From the NCBI RefSeq assembly GCF_009793335.1, contig NZ_WING01000002.1, positions 1,426,001-1,490,000 on the forward strand: a DNA stretch of 64,000 nucleotides, in the 5' to 3' direction. Position 1 is the first letter of the stretch; every line of letters begins with the position of its first letter. This document shows, piece after piece, positions 43,388-55,194 of this stretch. Both the position numbers and the translations under genes were made by a program. Source of the stretch: Actinomadura sp. J1-007. GTDB lineage: Bacteria > Actinomycetota > Actinomycetes > Streptosporangiales > Streptosporangiaceae. The notes beneath the pieces are model-generated. The model worked only from the letters and a program-made list of their open reading frames with translations. It ran no database searches and was not told the origin of the DNA.

Positions 43388-43606
43388 CCTGTGCGGGAGA
43401 GACCCCACGCCGCCAGCGTGGGGCGCCGAAGGGGCAACCTCCCCGGAACCTCTCAGGCAAAAGGACCGCTCGGGCGAGGCACCTCTGGAAAGCAGGCGGC
43501 GTCCCCTTCTCCGCGACGGGAACGGCGGCTCACCGAAGGGGAAACCCCGCGAGGGAGCGGGTGAAGCTCTCAGGTGCCATGACAGAGGGGGAGACCAGCC
43601 GCCGGC
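43388..43606 (+). promoter_or_regulatory. Tandem glycine riboswitch controlling gcvP
   Basis: Two glycine aptamers in series. Aptamer 1 (about 43391-43468) has GGGAGAGACC, GCCGAAGGGGCAA and ACCTCTCAGGCAAAAGGACC. Aptamer 2 (about 43480-43606) has ACCTCTGGAAAGC, CACCGAAGGGGAAACC and GAAGCTCTCAGGTGCC. These conserved core segments are diagnostic. It would switch on glycine cleavage when glycine is plentiful. The gcvP ATG is about 50 bp downstream with AGGAGG. Confidence 0.93.
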
Positions 43607-43655
43607 CCGCCGGGCCCGTGGCCCTGAGCGACCGCAGCAGCCCAGGAGGCTCCCC

Positions 43656-46570
<2,915 letters not shown>

Positions 46571-46580
46571 CCCGCGGGTC

Positions 46581-46609
46581 CCGCGCCCGGCCGCCGCGGC
46601 CGGGCGCGG
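46581..46609 (+). terminator. Terminator of gcvP
   Basis: A perfect 13-bp stem CCGCGCCCGGCCG/CGGCCGGGCGCGG with a CCG loop, 10 bp after the gcvP stop. Confidence 0.75.
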
Positions 46610-46725
46610 AACCGTGCCGAATCGTGATCTTGCCGGGCGGCTCCGCGAGTGTCGCCGCGAGACGCGGACGGGCCGGATCGCTAGGCTCTGCGCAGACCCG
46701 ACGACCCCCAGAGGGCAGTAGAGCG

Positions 46726-47867
46726 ATGACCAAGTCACCGGACCCGGCGCCCGGAACCGACGACCCGGCGCGGCTGTGCGAGGAGGCGCGGCGGCTGGCC
46801 GAGGACGGCGAGGCCCGCGAGGCCGCCCTGCTGTTCCAGCGGGTGCTCGACCTCGGCGACGGCGAGCACCGGGCGCGGGCCGCCCTCGGGCTCGCCGTCG
46901 TCCTCGACGACTCCGGCGACGTCGCCGGGGCCCGCGAGGCCGACCGCGCCGCGATCGCCACCCGCGACCCGAGTACGGCCCGCGCGCCGCGTACCACCTG
47001 GCCCTCACGCACGAGCGCGCCGGGGAGCACGACCAGGCCGGGCCCGCCTGGCGCACCGTGGTCGGCTTCGGCAACCCGGCCTACCTGCCGCCCGCCCACC
47101 TGGCGCTCGCCCGGCTCGCCGACGACGCGGGCCGGTTCGACGACGCCAGGGAGCACTGGGAGGACGCGATCGGCACCGGCGACGCCGAGTACGGCTCGCT
47201 CGCCGCCCACGACCTCGCGCAGCGCCTGCTGGAGCGCGGCGAGGCCGCCCGCGCCCAGCGCGTCCTCACCGCCGGGCTGAAGCTCGTCGACCGCGCCACC
47301 GCCCCGTACGCGTACGCGCGGCTCGCGGTCGCGCTCGGCATCGCCTGCCTCGACCAGGCGATCGGCGCGTTCGGCGCGGCGCTCGGCGAGGACGGCGCGC
47401 CCGCCGACCCGGAGGTGGGCCCGCTCGCGACCGAGCTGCTCGCGCGGACGCTGCCGCTGCGGGGCCGCGGCCCGGAGGCCCGGGACGCCTGGCGCCGGGG
47501 CCTGTCCGACCCGGGGGTGGCCGCGCAGGTCCGCGCCCGGCTGCGCCGCGACTTCGGCGGGGACGACGACGAGGGCGACCCGGCCGACCTGTGGTGGGAG
47601 CCGGTCGTCGAGAAGTCGGTGGCGGACGGCAGCCTGCCCGCCCTGGCGGGCGAGGCGTTCGGGGCCCTGGACCACATGTACGCCCTGCTCGCCGTCAAGT
47701 ACGCCGAGGGCGGCGAGGGGGAGGCCCACGAGCTGCTCGGCCGCGCCGTCCGCGTCCCGAGCGACTACGCGTGGGGCCCGCTGCTGCACGAGAGCTTCGC
47801 CGAACGCCTCCGCCTCGCGATGGGCGCCCCCGCCCGGTCCCTGCCGCCCGGCTGGCCCGACGCCTGA
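46726..47867 (+). CDS. Tetratricopeptide-repeat-like protein (apparent frameshift)
   Basis: A soluble helical-repeat protein of about 380 residues. Repeats are recognisable: LCEEARRLAEDGEAREAALL, ALTHERAGEHDQAGPAWRTV and LARLADDAGRFDDAREHWED, each TPR/Sel1-like with conserved small-residue positions. The first 85 residues are in one frame, the rest in another; a missing base near 46969 (ATRDP/EYGPRAAYHLAL) joins them. No enzymatic motif; the C-terminal domain (DLWWEPVVEKSVADG) is unassigned. A scaffold role is inferred only. Confidence 0.72.
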
Positions 47868-47959
47868 CGGGCTGACGGGCGGCCGGGCCCGGTCGGGCCG
47901 ATCGAGGCGGCGCCGAGGCGGATCGGCGTACGGCGGCCGGATCATGCCGGGCCGTGCCG

Positions 47960-48385
47960 TCAGTCGGATATGTCGCGGCGGGCGATGACCTTGGTGATCC
48001 GGACCCGGACCAGGTACTCGCCCTCCACGCCGTTGCGCGCCCCGAACTCCTCGGCGCGGTCCTCGCCCATGTAGCGGCCGCCGATCACGGTCGCCCACCG
48101 GCGCAGCTCGTCCATGTCGTCCGAGAGGACCGCCTCGCCCTCGATCACCACGTACGAGTACGGCGGCGTCTGGTCGTCCACGCAGATCGACACGCGCGGG
48201 TCGCGGCGCAGCACCCGGCGCTTCACGCTGGTCGCCTCGGTGGTGAACAGCAGCTCGTCGCCGTTCAGCGTGAACCAGATCGCCGTGACGTGCGGCGAGC
48301 CGTCCTTGCGGGTGACCGCGGCCTTACCCGTGCGGGTCCCCTCCAGGGCGAACGCGCGCCACTCACTGTCGGTCATCTCCTTCAT
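47960..48385 (-). CDS. PPOX-class split-barrel protein (F420/FMN-dependent)
   Basis: A 141-residue flavin/deazaflavin-binding split barrel. SEWRAFALEGTRTGKAAVTR and DGSPHVTAIWFTLNGDEL are the family start; RVLRRDPRVSICVDD, YSYVVIEGEAVL continue it. These actinomycete enzymes reduce or oxidise small compounds with F420H2 or FMN, the substrate usually unknown. ATG at 48385 follows GAGGGT. It diverges from the neighbouring hydrolase across 55 bp. Confidence 0.88.
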   Translation of the reverse strand: MKEMTDSEWRAFALEGTRTGKAAVTRKDGSPHVTAIWFTLNGDELLFTTEATSVKRRVLRRDPRVSICVDDQTPPYSYVVIEGEAVLSDDMDELRRWATVIGGRYMGEDRAEEFGARNGVEGEYLVRVRITKVIARRDISD

Positions 48386-48440
48386 ACCCTCAGTCTGCCC
48401 TACGTGATCACCGGCGCGCGCGTCCGGATACCGTGGGCGC

Positions 48441-49064
48441 ATGGAGATCGTGACGGCGCACGGCCCGGCGGAGGTCGCCCTGGACGCCCGGGACGACCCG
48501 GCGTTCCTGCTGGTCCTGACGCACGGGTCGAACGGGGGAGTGGACGCCGCCGACCTGCTCGCGGTGCGCTCGGCGGCGCTCGGCCTCGGCGGCGCGGTCG
48601 CGCGGGTCCTCCAGCCGTTCCGCAAGGCCGGCCGGCGCGCGCCGGGGTCGGCGGTCAAGCAGGACGAGGCGTGGCTGGAGATCGTCGGCCTCCTCCGCAA
48701 GGAGTACCCCGGGGCCGTCCTCGTGCAGGGGGGCCGCAGCAACGGGGCGAGGGTCGCGTGCCGGACGGCGGGGGAGGCGGGCGCGGTGGGCGTGATCGCG
48801 CTGGCGTTCCCGCTGCGGCCGCCCGGCAGGCCGGACCGGACCCGGGTGGACGAGCTGCGCGCGGCGGGCGCCGCGGGCGCGGAGGTGCTCGTGGTCAACG
48901 GCGACCGGGACCCGTTCGGCGTGCCGGACGCGGCGGACGCCGACGAGGTGCGGGTGCTGCCGGGCGAGCGTCACGAGTTGGCCAAGGACCCGGCGGCGGT
49001 GGGCGAGGCGGCGGAACCGTGGCTGCGCCGCTGGTCGGCGCCTCCACTCGCCCCCGAGCGGTGA
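48441..49064 (+). CDS. Alpha/beta hydrolase (Tex30/KANSL3-like)
   Basis: A 207-residue hydrolase of the dienelactone-hydrolase-like group. VLTHGSNGGVDAADLLA is the oxyanion segment, LVQGGRSNGARVA holds the nucleophilic Ser, VVNGDRDPFGVPD the Asp and LPGERHELAKD the His. Small bacterial members have no assigned substrate. It is monocistronic and divergent from the split-barrel gene. Confidence 0.83.
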   Translation: MEIVTAHGPAEVALDARDDPAFLLVLTHGSNGGVDAADLLAVRSAALGLGGAVARVLQPFRKAGRRAPGSAVKQDEAWLEIVGLLRKEYPGAVLVQGGRSNGARVACRTAGEAGAVGVIALAFPLRPPGRPDRTRVDELRAAGAAGAEVLVVNGDRDPFGVPDAADADEVRVLPGERHELAKDPAAVGEAAEPWLRRWSAPPLAPER

Positions 49065-49175
49065 AGGCGCCGACCCCCGCGGCCGGGCGAGGCGGGCCGC
49101 TTCAGGGCCCGCCGTGGCCGGACTCGGCCGGTCCGGCGCCGGGCTCGGCCGGTCGCCGGTCGGTGGTCGGTACCC

Positions 49176-49197
49176 CCGGGCCCTGAGCCGGGCCCGG
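49176..49197. terminator. Bidirectional terminator between hydrolase and DUF5999
   Basis: A perfect 8-bp stem CCGGGCCC/GGGCCCGG with a 6-nt loop (TGAGCC), in the 219-bp gap between two convergent genes. Confidence 0.5.
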
Positions 49198-49283
49198 AGG
49201 TTCGGGCGGGTGGCGTTGCCCCGAGGTTGATCACCCGTACGAACTAGTCCCCGTGGAGACGGTTCAGGCGGCGGACGGAGCGG

Positions 49284-49466
49284 TCAGATCCGTCGGCCGG
49301 TGCGGTGCGATGATCCCCCGTTGGGCAGCAGCTCACCGGTGTCCTCGAAGAGCACGACACCGTTGCACAGCAGGCTCCACCCCTGCTCGGGGTGGCTGGC
49401 CAGCGTCCGCGCGGCGTCGCGGTCGGGTCCGTCGGACGGGGGACAGGGCGGCTGGTGCGGGCACAT
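49284..49466 (-). CDS. DUF5999 family small protein
   Basis: A 60-residue protein well conserved in actinomycetes: MCPHQPPCPPSDGPDRDAAR at the start and HPEQGWSLLCNGVVLFEDTG in the middle. The N-terminal Cys/His residues suggest metal binding, unproven. GGAGG lies seven bases before the ATG at 49466. Standing alone, it has no operon partner. Function unknown. Confidence 0.88.
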   Translation of the reverse strand: MCPHQPPCPPSDGPDRDAARTLASHPEQGWSLLCNGVVLFEDTGELLPNGGSSHRTGRRI

Positions 49467-49823
49467 CGGCGTGCCTCCGGTCTCAAAGTGAACTCGTGGT
49501 GGGTGGTTCTTCCAATATGACGCCCCCCAGTGTGGAACGGTTCGCTTCATCGCGGCCATAGCCCGTTGGGACGGTTGTCCCGTGGTACCGGAGTACCGGT
49601 GGGCCGTGATCCGTCTCACCCCGGGGTCTCAGGCATAGCGTGCCCCGAGCCGGATAACGGGCAAAGAACGACACGCCGTCTGGTCGGTAAACCTCGGGGC
49701 GCCTTCGTTCCCGGGGGTCACGCGACCCTCTCCGGCCACGGCAGTGCGATCGTTTCCCCGAACGGCCCCGCCGCGTCCCCCTACGATGGCCCCGGGGGAG
49801 CGGCGAGGGGGAGGTGAGGCCGC
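49467..49823. other. Intergenic region between DUF5999 and lutA
   Basis: No supported gene in 357 bp. A palindrome GGTAC-CGGA-GTACC (49584-49597) could be a regulator site. The remainder is moderately AT-richer than the flanks and would contain both divergent promoters, but I cannot assign -10/-35 elements with confidence. Confidence 0.45.
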
Positions 49824-50585
49824 GTGCGGGTGGCCCTTTTCGTCGCGTGTTTCAACGACGCGCTGTTCCCGGGCACGGGCCGGGCGACGACGGAACTGCT
49901 GGAGCGGCTCGGGCACGAGGTGGTGTTCCCGCCGGGGCAGACCTGTTGTGGCCAGATGCACTGGACGACCGGCTACCACCGCGAGGCGGCCGACATCGCC
50001 CGCGCGTTCACGGCCGCGTTCGGCGGGGAGACGGGGCCGATGGGGTCTCCGGGGCTCTCGGGCGGATGTGGTGGTGACGCCGTCCGCCTCGTGCGCGGCG
50101 ACCGTCCGCGACGCCTATCCGCGGATCGCGCGGGCCGCCGGCGACCCCGCGCTCGCGCGCGCCGCCGAGGCCGTCGAGGTCTACGAGCTGTCGGAGTTCC
50201 TCGTCGACGTCCTCGGCGTCACCGACGTCGGCGCGTACTTCCCGCACCGGGTCACCTACCACCCGACGTGCCACTCGCTGCGGATGCTGCGGGCCGGCGA
50301 CCGCCCGCTGCGGCTGCTGCGGGCCGTGAAGGGCCTGGAGCTGGTCGAGCTGCCCGCCGCCGAGGAGTGCTGCGGGTTCGGGGGGCGTTCGCGGTCAAGA
50401 ACGCCGACGTGTCGGTCGCGATGGTCGCCGACAAGGTCCGGCACGTCCGCGGCACGTCCGCCGACGTGGTCTGCTCGGTCGACAACGCGTGCCTGACCCA
50501 CATCGGCGGGGCCCTGTCGCGGCTGCGGTCCGGGGTGCGGGTGCTGCACCTGGCCGAGATCCTCGCCGAGACGGAGGGCAGATGA
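49824..50585 (+). CDS. lutA: L-lactate utilization Fe-S protein LutA/LldE (two apparent frameshifts)
   Basis: A CCG-domain iron-sulfur subunit of the LutABC lactate oxidase, normally about 250 residues. First Cys-rich region: VALFVACFNDALFPGTG, PPGQTCCGQMHWTTGYH; middle in another frame: VVTPSASCAATVRDAYP and YHPTCHSLRMLRAG; end: EECCGFGG then AFAVKNADVS back in the first frame. The joins are near 50058 and 50383, both in G runs. All cysteines of the CCG domains are present. GTG at 49824; the stop overlaps lutB by ATGA. Confidence 0.85.
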   Translation: MRVALFVACFNDALFPGTGRATTELLERLGHEVVFPPGQTCCGQMHWTTGYHREAADIARAFTAAFGGETGPMGSPGLSGGCGGDAVRLVRGDRPRRLSADRAGRRRPRARARRRGRRGLRAVGVPRRRPRRHRRRRVLPAPGHLPPDVPLAADAAGRRPPAAAAAGREGPGAGRAARRRGVLRVRGAFAVKNADVSVAMVADKVRHVRGTSADVVCSVDNACLTHIGGALSRLRSGVRVLHLAEILAETEGR

Positions 50586-52096
50586 CCTCCTCCGCGGGGG
50601 CCGCGTCCGGGGGCGTCCCCGGGTCGGCGCCCGCTCCCGTGCCGGAGCCCGCGCCGGACCGGATCGCGACCGCCGGGCCCGTGCCGTTGCCGATGCCGAA
50701 GTTCTCGGCGGCGGCGCGCGACGCCCTGGGCGACACGCGGCTGCGCCGCACCCTGCGCAACGCGACCGGCGCGATCCGGGCCCGCGAAGCGGAGGCGGCC
50801 GCCGAGCTGGACGACTGGGAGGAGCTGCGCGAGGCCGGGCGCGCCATCAAGGACGCCGCGCTGCTGAACCTCGACTCCCTGCTGGAGGAGCTGGAACGCG
50901 CCGTCACCGAGGCGGGCGGCACGGTCCACTGGGCGGCGGACGCGGCCGAGGCCCGCGCGATCGTGACAGGGCTGGTGCGCGAGGCGGGCGCGGCCGAGGT
51001 CGTCAAGGTCCGTTCGGCGGCGACGCAGGAGATCGGGCTGAACGGGGCGCTCGCGGCGGCCGGCGTCGCCGTGCGCGAGACCGACCTCGCGGAGATGATC
51101 GTCCAGATGGACGGCGACCGCGGCTCGCACGTCCTCGCGCCCGCCGCGCACCGCGACCGGGCGCAGGTCCGCGACCTGTTCCTGCGCGAGATGCCGGGCG
51201 TCCCGCGCGACCTCGGCGACGACCCGGCCGGGCTCGCCGAGGCGGCGCGCGCCCACCTGGGCGAACGGTTCGCGTCCGCGCGGGTGGCGGTCTCCGGCGT
51301 CGACTTCATGGTGGCCGAGACCGGCACGATGGTGCTGCTGGAGTCCGAGGGCAACGGCCGGATGTGCCTCACCCTCCCCGAGACGCTGATCACGGTGGCG
51401 GGCCTTGAGCAGGCCGTGCCGACCTGGCGGGACCTGGAGGTCTTCCTCCAGCTCCTGCCGCGCTCGTCCACCGGCGACCGGATGACGCCGTGCGCGTCCA
51501 CCTGGACGGGCGTGACGCCGGGCGACGGCCCCCGCGCGTTCCACCTCGTCCTGCTCGACGACGGCCGCACCAGGGCGCTCGCCGACGAGGTCGGGCGCGC
51601 CGCGCTGCGCTGCGTCCGCTGCTCGGCCTGCCTCAACGTGTGCCCGGTCTACGAGCGGACCGGAGGGCGCCCGTACGGCGCGACGCCCGGCCCGATCGGC
51701 GCGATCCTCACCCCGCAGCTGCGGGGCGTGGGCAGCGCCCACCACGCCTCGCTGCCGTTCGCCTCGACGCTGTGCGGCGCCTGCGCGGACGTGTGCCCGG
51801 TGAAGATCGACATCCCGGAGATCCTCGTCCACCTGCGCGGCCGGGTGGTGGAGTCGCGCCGCCACCGGCCCGTCCCGGCGCCCGAGCTGCTGATGATGCG
51901 CGGCATCGCGTGGACGATGACCGACCCCGCCCGCTACGACGCCGCGCTGCGGCGCGGCACCCGCTGGGCGCGGCTGCTGTCGCGCGGCGGCCGGATCCGG
52001 CGGCTGCCGGGCCTGCTCGGCAAGTGGACCGACGCCCGCGACCTGCCCGCGCCGCCCGCGCGGAGCTTCCGGCACTGGTGGGGGAGGCGCCCGTGA
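50582..52096 (+). CDS. lutB: L-lactate utilization Fe-S protein LutB
   Basis: A 504-residue cytoplasmic protein with two [4Fe-4S] motifs: RCVRCSACLNVCPVYERTGG and LCGACADVCPVKIDIP. The N-terminal LutB-type domain includes VKVRSAATQEIGLNGAL and GVDFMVAETGTMVLLE. With LutA and LutC it oxidises L-lactate to pyruvate. Coupled to both neighbours by 4-bp overlaps (ATGA and GTGA). A Pro/Ala-rich N-terminal extension of about 40 residues is atypical; an internal start is possible. Confidence 0.92.
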   Translation: MTSSAGAASGGVPGSAPAPVPEPAPDRIATAGPVPLPMPKFSAAARDALGDTRLRRTLRNATGAIRAREAEAAAELDDWEELREAGRAIKDAALLNLDSLLEELERAVTEAGGTVHWAADAAEARAIVTGLVREAGAAEVVKVRSAATQEIGLNGALAAAGVAVRETDLAEMIVQMDGDRGSHVLAPAAHRDRAQVRDLFLREMPGVPRDLGDDPAGLAEAARAHLGERFASARVAVSGVDFMVAETGTMVLLESEGNGRMCLTLPETLITVAGLEQAVPTWRDLEVFLQLLPRSSTGDRMTPCASTWTGVTPGDGPRAFHLVLLDDGRTRALADEVGRAALRCVRCSACLNVCPVYERTGGRPYGATPGPIGAILTPQLRGVGSAHHASLPFASTLCGACADVCPVKIDIPEILVHLRGRVVESRRHRPVPAPELLMMRGIAWTMTDPARYDAALRRGTRWARLLSRGGRIRRLPGLLGKWTDARDLPAPPARSFRHWWGRRP

Positions 52097-52734
52097 GCTC
52101 CCGCGACAGGGTGCTGCGCCGCGTCCGCGACGCGCTCGGCGAGGCGCGCGGCGGCGCGCCGGACGTCCCGCGCGGCTACCGGCGCCGCCTGCCGCCCGAC
52201 GAGGCGGAGGGCCGCGCCGACGTCGTCGCGCTGTTCACCGAACGGGTCGCCGACCACCGCGCGACGGTCCGGCACGTCGGCGCGGACGAGCTGGCGACCT
52301 CCGTCGCCGCCGCGCTGTGGGGCCGGGAGGCCAAGCAGATCATCGTCCCGTCCGACCTGCCGTTCGGCTGGCTCGCCGAGCTGGACGGCGTCCGCGCGCT
52401 CGCCGACACGCCCGGCACCGACCTGGAGCTGCTGCGCGAGGTCGACGGCGTCGTCACCGGCTGCGCGGTGGCGATCGCCCGCACGGGCACGGTCGTGCTC
52501 GACTGCGGCCGGGCGCAGGGGCGCCGCGCGCTCACCCTGGTCCCCGGCTACCACCTGTGCGTCGTGCACGCCGACCAGATCGTCGGAACGGTGCCCGAGG
52601 CGCTCGCCCGCCTCGACCCGTCCCGCCCGCTGACCTGGATCAGCGGGCCGCCGGCGACGACGGCGATCGAGATGGTCCGCGTGCGGGGCGTGCACGGCCC
52701 CCGCGCCCTCGAAGTCCTGGTCGTGGAGGACTAG
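52093..52734 (+). CDS. lutC: L-lactate utilization protein LutC
   Basis: A 213-residue LUD-domain protein, the third LutABC subunit. RVLRRVRDALGEA at the start, then GREAKQIIVPSDLPFGWL and VAIARTGTVVLDCG; the C-terminus carries TTAIEMVRVRGVHGPR. Begins at GTG 52093, overlapping lutB, and ends in a short convergent gap with the TetR gene. Confidence 0.92.
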   Translation: MSSRDRVLRRVRDALGEARGGAPDVPRGYRRRLPPDEAEGRADVVALFTERVADHRATVRHVGADELATSVAAALWGREAKQIIVPSDLPFGWLAELDGVRALADTPGTDLELLREVDGVVTGCAVAIARTGTVVLDCGRAQGRRALTLVPGYHLCVVHADQIVGTVPEALARLDPSRPLTWISGPPATTAIEMVRVRGVHGPRALEVLVVED

Positions 52735-52762
52735 GGGCCCGCGGGCTCCGGGTGAACGCGGG

Positions 52763-53317
52763 TCAGAGGACGCCGGCGAGGACGAGGTCCAGGCCGGCGG
52801 CGAAACGGGCTTCCCAGTCGACGCCGGAGTCGTCCCCGGCGCGGGCCTCCAGCGCGGCGTGGCCGATCACGTAGCCGAGCAGCGTGTGCGCCGCGACCTC
52901 CGCCCGCTCCTCCGGGACGCCGCCCTGGCGCAGCAGTTCCCGGAGCGAACGGCTCGTCTCGGTCAGCGCGGCCGGATTGCGGCGCGTCACGACCAGCGGG
53001 AGGACTCCGGCGTGTTCGAGCAGGCGCTCGCGGTAGTCCCGCGCCCAGGTCCGCAGCGAGGCGCGCCAGCCGGCGGCGCCGCGCGTGTCGGCGGGCGCCG
53101 CGGCCACGTGCGCGACGAGCCCGTCCAGGAGCTGCTCCTTGCCGCGCGGCAGGTGGTGGTAGATCGCCATCGCCTCGACCTCCAGGGCGTCGCCGAGCCT
53201 GCGCATCGTGAGCCGCCCGAGCCCCTGCCCGTCGATGATCTGAAGCGCCGCCTCGATGATCCGCTCGGTGGAGAGCGGCGCGCGGTCCCTGGCGTTGACG
53301 CTCGGCTGTCGCACCAT
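52763..53317 (-). CDS. TetR-family repressor
   Basis: A 184-residue repressor. The helix-turn-helix lies at about 20-65 (STERIIEAALQIIDGQGLGR, then LTMRRLGDALEVEAMAIYHH); the C-terminal domain is the TetR_C type with no readable ligand. A palindrome TTAC-TGC-GTAA 10 bp upstream is a likely autoregulatory operator. It converges on lutC, so it is not clearly the lut regulator. Confidence 0.9.
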   Translation of the reverse strand: MVRQPSVNARDRAPLSTERIIEAALQIIDGQGLGRLTMRRLGDALEVEAMAIYHHLPRGKEQLLDGLVAHVAAAPADTRGAAGWRASLRTWARDYRERLLEHAGVLPLVVTRRNPAALTETSRSLRELLRQGGVPEERAEVAAHTLLGYVIGHAALEARAGDDSGVDWEARFAAGLDLVLAGVL

Positions 53318-53326
53318 GGGACGACC

Positions 53327-53337
53327 TTACTGCGTAA
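53327..53337. promoter_or_regulatory. Palindrome at the TetR gene promoter
   Basis: TTAC-TGC-GTAA lies 10 bp upstream of the TetR start. It is short, and the flanking bases (CTTACTGCGTAAAG) add near-symmetry, so it may be the repressor's operator. Confidence 0.4.
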
Positions 53338-53468
53338 AGGGTCCGGACCGGGTGATCCATGCCACAACACGCCGGGGCGGCGGAGTTCGGTGTCCGGCGT
53401 CACATCGGCGGGACACCGCGCGTACGCTTGCCTGCGAGTGTCGGATGATCGGATTGAGGAGCACCGCC

Positions 53469-53897
53469 ATGCCGCTGGGCCACCGGGTGAGCAAGGACGT
53501 CGCCGGGCCGTACGAGGCCGACCGTGCGCTGGCCGGGGAGTACCGCGACCGCCTCGCCGCGGCCAGGGACGCCGAGCGGGCGCTGCGGGCCGCGCAGGCC
53601 GAGAACCGCGACGAGAACCGCGACCCGGCGGAGCTGAGGTCGCTGTCGGCGGCGTTCGACCGGGCGCTCGTGGCGGCGATCGAGGCCGCCGAGGCGTCCG
53701 AGCGGATCGCGATGGGTCCCAAGGTGTACGCGACCGACGCGCAGGACGCCAAGGCGCGGCGCGCCGCCGAGATCGCGCGGCGCAAGGCGAAGGCGCGGCC
53801 CGCCGTGCGGCCGTGGACCGCCGAGGTCGACCGGCTGCGCACGGCCCGCGAGGCGCACAAGCTGAGCTTCCGCACCCGCCCGGCGGTCGCCGTCTGA
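53469..53897 (+). CDS. Hypothetical Ala/Arg-rich protein
   Basis: A 142-residue product with no domain I recognise. It is rich in Ala, Arg, Glu and probably helical, with coiled-coil-like heptads (YRDRLAAARDAERALRAAQA). It has no signal or membrane segment. An ATG at 53469 follows GGAG some nine bases upstream. Conserved reading frame and GC3 pattern support a real gene, but function is unknown. Confidence 0.65.
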   Translation: MPLGHRVSKDVAGPYEADRALAGEYRDRLAAARDAERALRAAQAENRDENRDPAELRSLSAAFDRALVAAIEAAEASERIAMGPKVYATDAQDAKARRAAEIARRKAKARPAVRPWTAEVDRLRTAREAHKLSFRTRPAVAV

Positions 53898-54046
53898 CCG
53901 CGGCGCCGGTGCCGCGGTGGCACCGGCCGGCCGATTCTGGGATTCTGCCCTCTCGGGGGAACGCCGGGGGCCGCGCGCCGTGTCGCGCGTCCCGGCGAGA
54001 GGGGGCTGTGCATGGCACGGTGCTCGGGACGCGGGGGAATGAACAC

Positions 54047-55132
54047 GTGGAGCGCACGCCGCCGGACCGGCAACGCGTACTGGAGTCCTACGACGACGGG
54101 GTGCGCGCGATCCGGGAACTGGCGGCCCGTGTCGACGACTGGGCCGTACCGACGCCCTGCGCGGAGTGGCAGGCGATCGACCTCGCCGGGCACCTGCGCT
54201 GCGTCGCGGAGAGCTTCCTGGAGTACCTCCAGGACGCGCCCGACAGCCGGCTCGCCAAGCTGTTCGCGCAGGACGCGCCGGCCGCGCTGCTGATCCGGCA
54301 GCAGGCCAGGCAGAACGCCACCGAGCTCGCGGTGCTGCCGCCGGAGCCCGGCCCCGACCGGATCACCGCGTTCACGGTGTCGGCGGGCGCGTACGCGGAC
54401 CTGATGCCCGACATGTGGGACCGCACGCACCTGATCTACCGGGGGACGAAGTACACGGTCGGCGACCACGCGGGCGCGGCCTGCGTGGAGTGGCACCTGC
54501 ACGCCTGGGACCTGGCGCGCGCCGTCGGCGAGGACTACCGGCCCCGCGACCCGCGGCTGCTGGTGTCGGCGTGGCACTGGGGCGTGCCGCACCTGCCGCT
54601 GGCGTCCGGCGACCCGTGGGACGCGGTGCTCAAGGCGTCGGGCCGTTCGCCGGACTGGTCCGCGAAGGGCGGCCCCGGCAAAGCGACGGGCGCCAAGGGC
54701 GGATCGGGAGCGCGGGGCGGCTCCGGCAAGGGCTCCGCCACTCGGGCCAAGGGCGTGGCCGACGTGGGCGGCGATGCCGTCGCGGCCGGGGCCGTTTCCC
54801 GTGGGAACGTTCCCGGCAGGGACGGGGCCCGCGAGGTCGTCGTCGAGGAGGCCCGTTCGGGCGGGGCGGGCTCGGCGCGGGCGGTGTCAGGCGCGGACGG
54901 CGCACGCGCCCCGGGCAGGCCGGGGGCGTCAGGCGCGGACGGTGGGCGAGCGGTCCGCGGCTCCCGCGACGAGGGCTCGGCGCGGGGGCTCGCGACGAGG
55001 GATCCGTTCGCGGGGACGCCTCCGGCGGCGCGTCCGCCGTGTAGGGCTCTCACCGGCCTGTGTTTCCGGTGTGCGCAGGATGTAGCGCCGCGTGCACACC
55101 GCGCGCCGCCGCGCGTAACCCGGCGTTCCTAA
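54047..55132 (+). CDS. Mycothiol-dependent maleylpyruvate isomerase-like protein with a long disordered tail
   Basis: A DinB/MDMPI-fold protein: CAEWQAIDLAGHLRCVAESF with one metal-ligand His, and CVEWHLHAWDLARAV with the two others. These actinomycete enzymes use mycothiol in ring-fission product isomerisation or detoxification. The catalytic domain covers about 205 residues; the remaining 150 are Gly/Ala/Arg-rich with repeated SGADGxRA units and are unlike the family. The tail could be an undetected frame error. GTG at 54047 is preferred (GGGGGAA upstream). Confidence 0.75.
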   Translation: MERTPPDRQRVLESYDDGVRAIRELAARVDDWAVPTPCAEWQAIDLAGHLRCVAESFLEYLQDAPDSRLAKLFAQDAPAALLIRQQARQNATELAVLPPEPGPDRITAFTVSAGAYADLMPDMWDRTHLIYRGTKYTVGDHAGAACVEWHLHAWDLARAVGEDYRPRDPRLLVSAWHWGVPHLPLASGDPWDAVLKASGRSPDWSAKGGPGKATGAKGGSGARGGSGKGSATRAKGVADVGGDAVAAGAVSRGNVPGRDGAREVVVEEARSGGAGSARAVSGADGARAPGRPGASGADGGRAVRGSRDEGSARGLATRDPFAGTPPAARPPCRALTGLCFRCAQDVAPRAHRAPPRVTRRS

Positions 55133-55194
55133 CTTCGCGGTGTCCGAGCGCCCGGTCCCGGCCGGGCGGACGTCCGACATCCGAAGGAGACGCC

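Noticed and set aside
49824..50585. lutA as a true pseudogene
   Set aside because: Both shifts lie in G runs, the cysteine motifs are intact, and the neighbours are translationally coupled; assembly error is more likely.
52735..52762. Terminator between lutC and the TetR gene
   Set aside because: GGGCCCGCGGGC is self-complementary but too short, with no loop, to claim with confidence.
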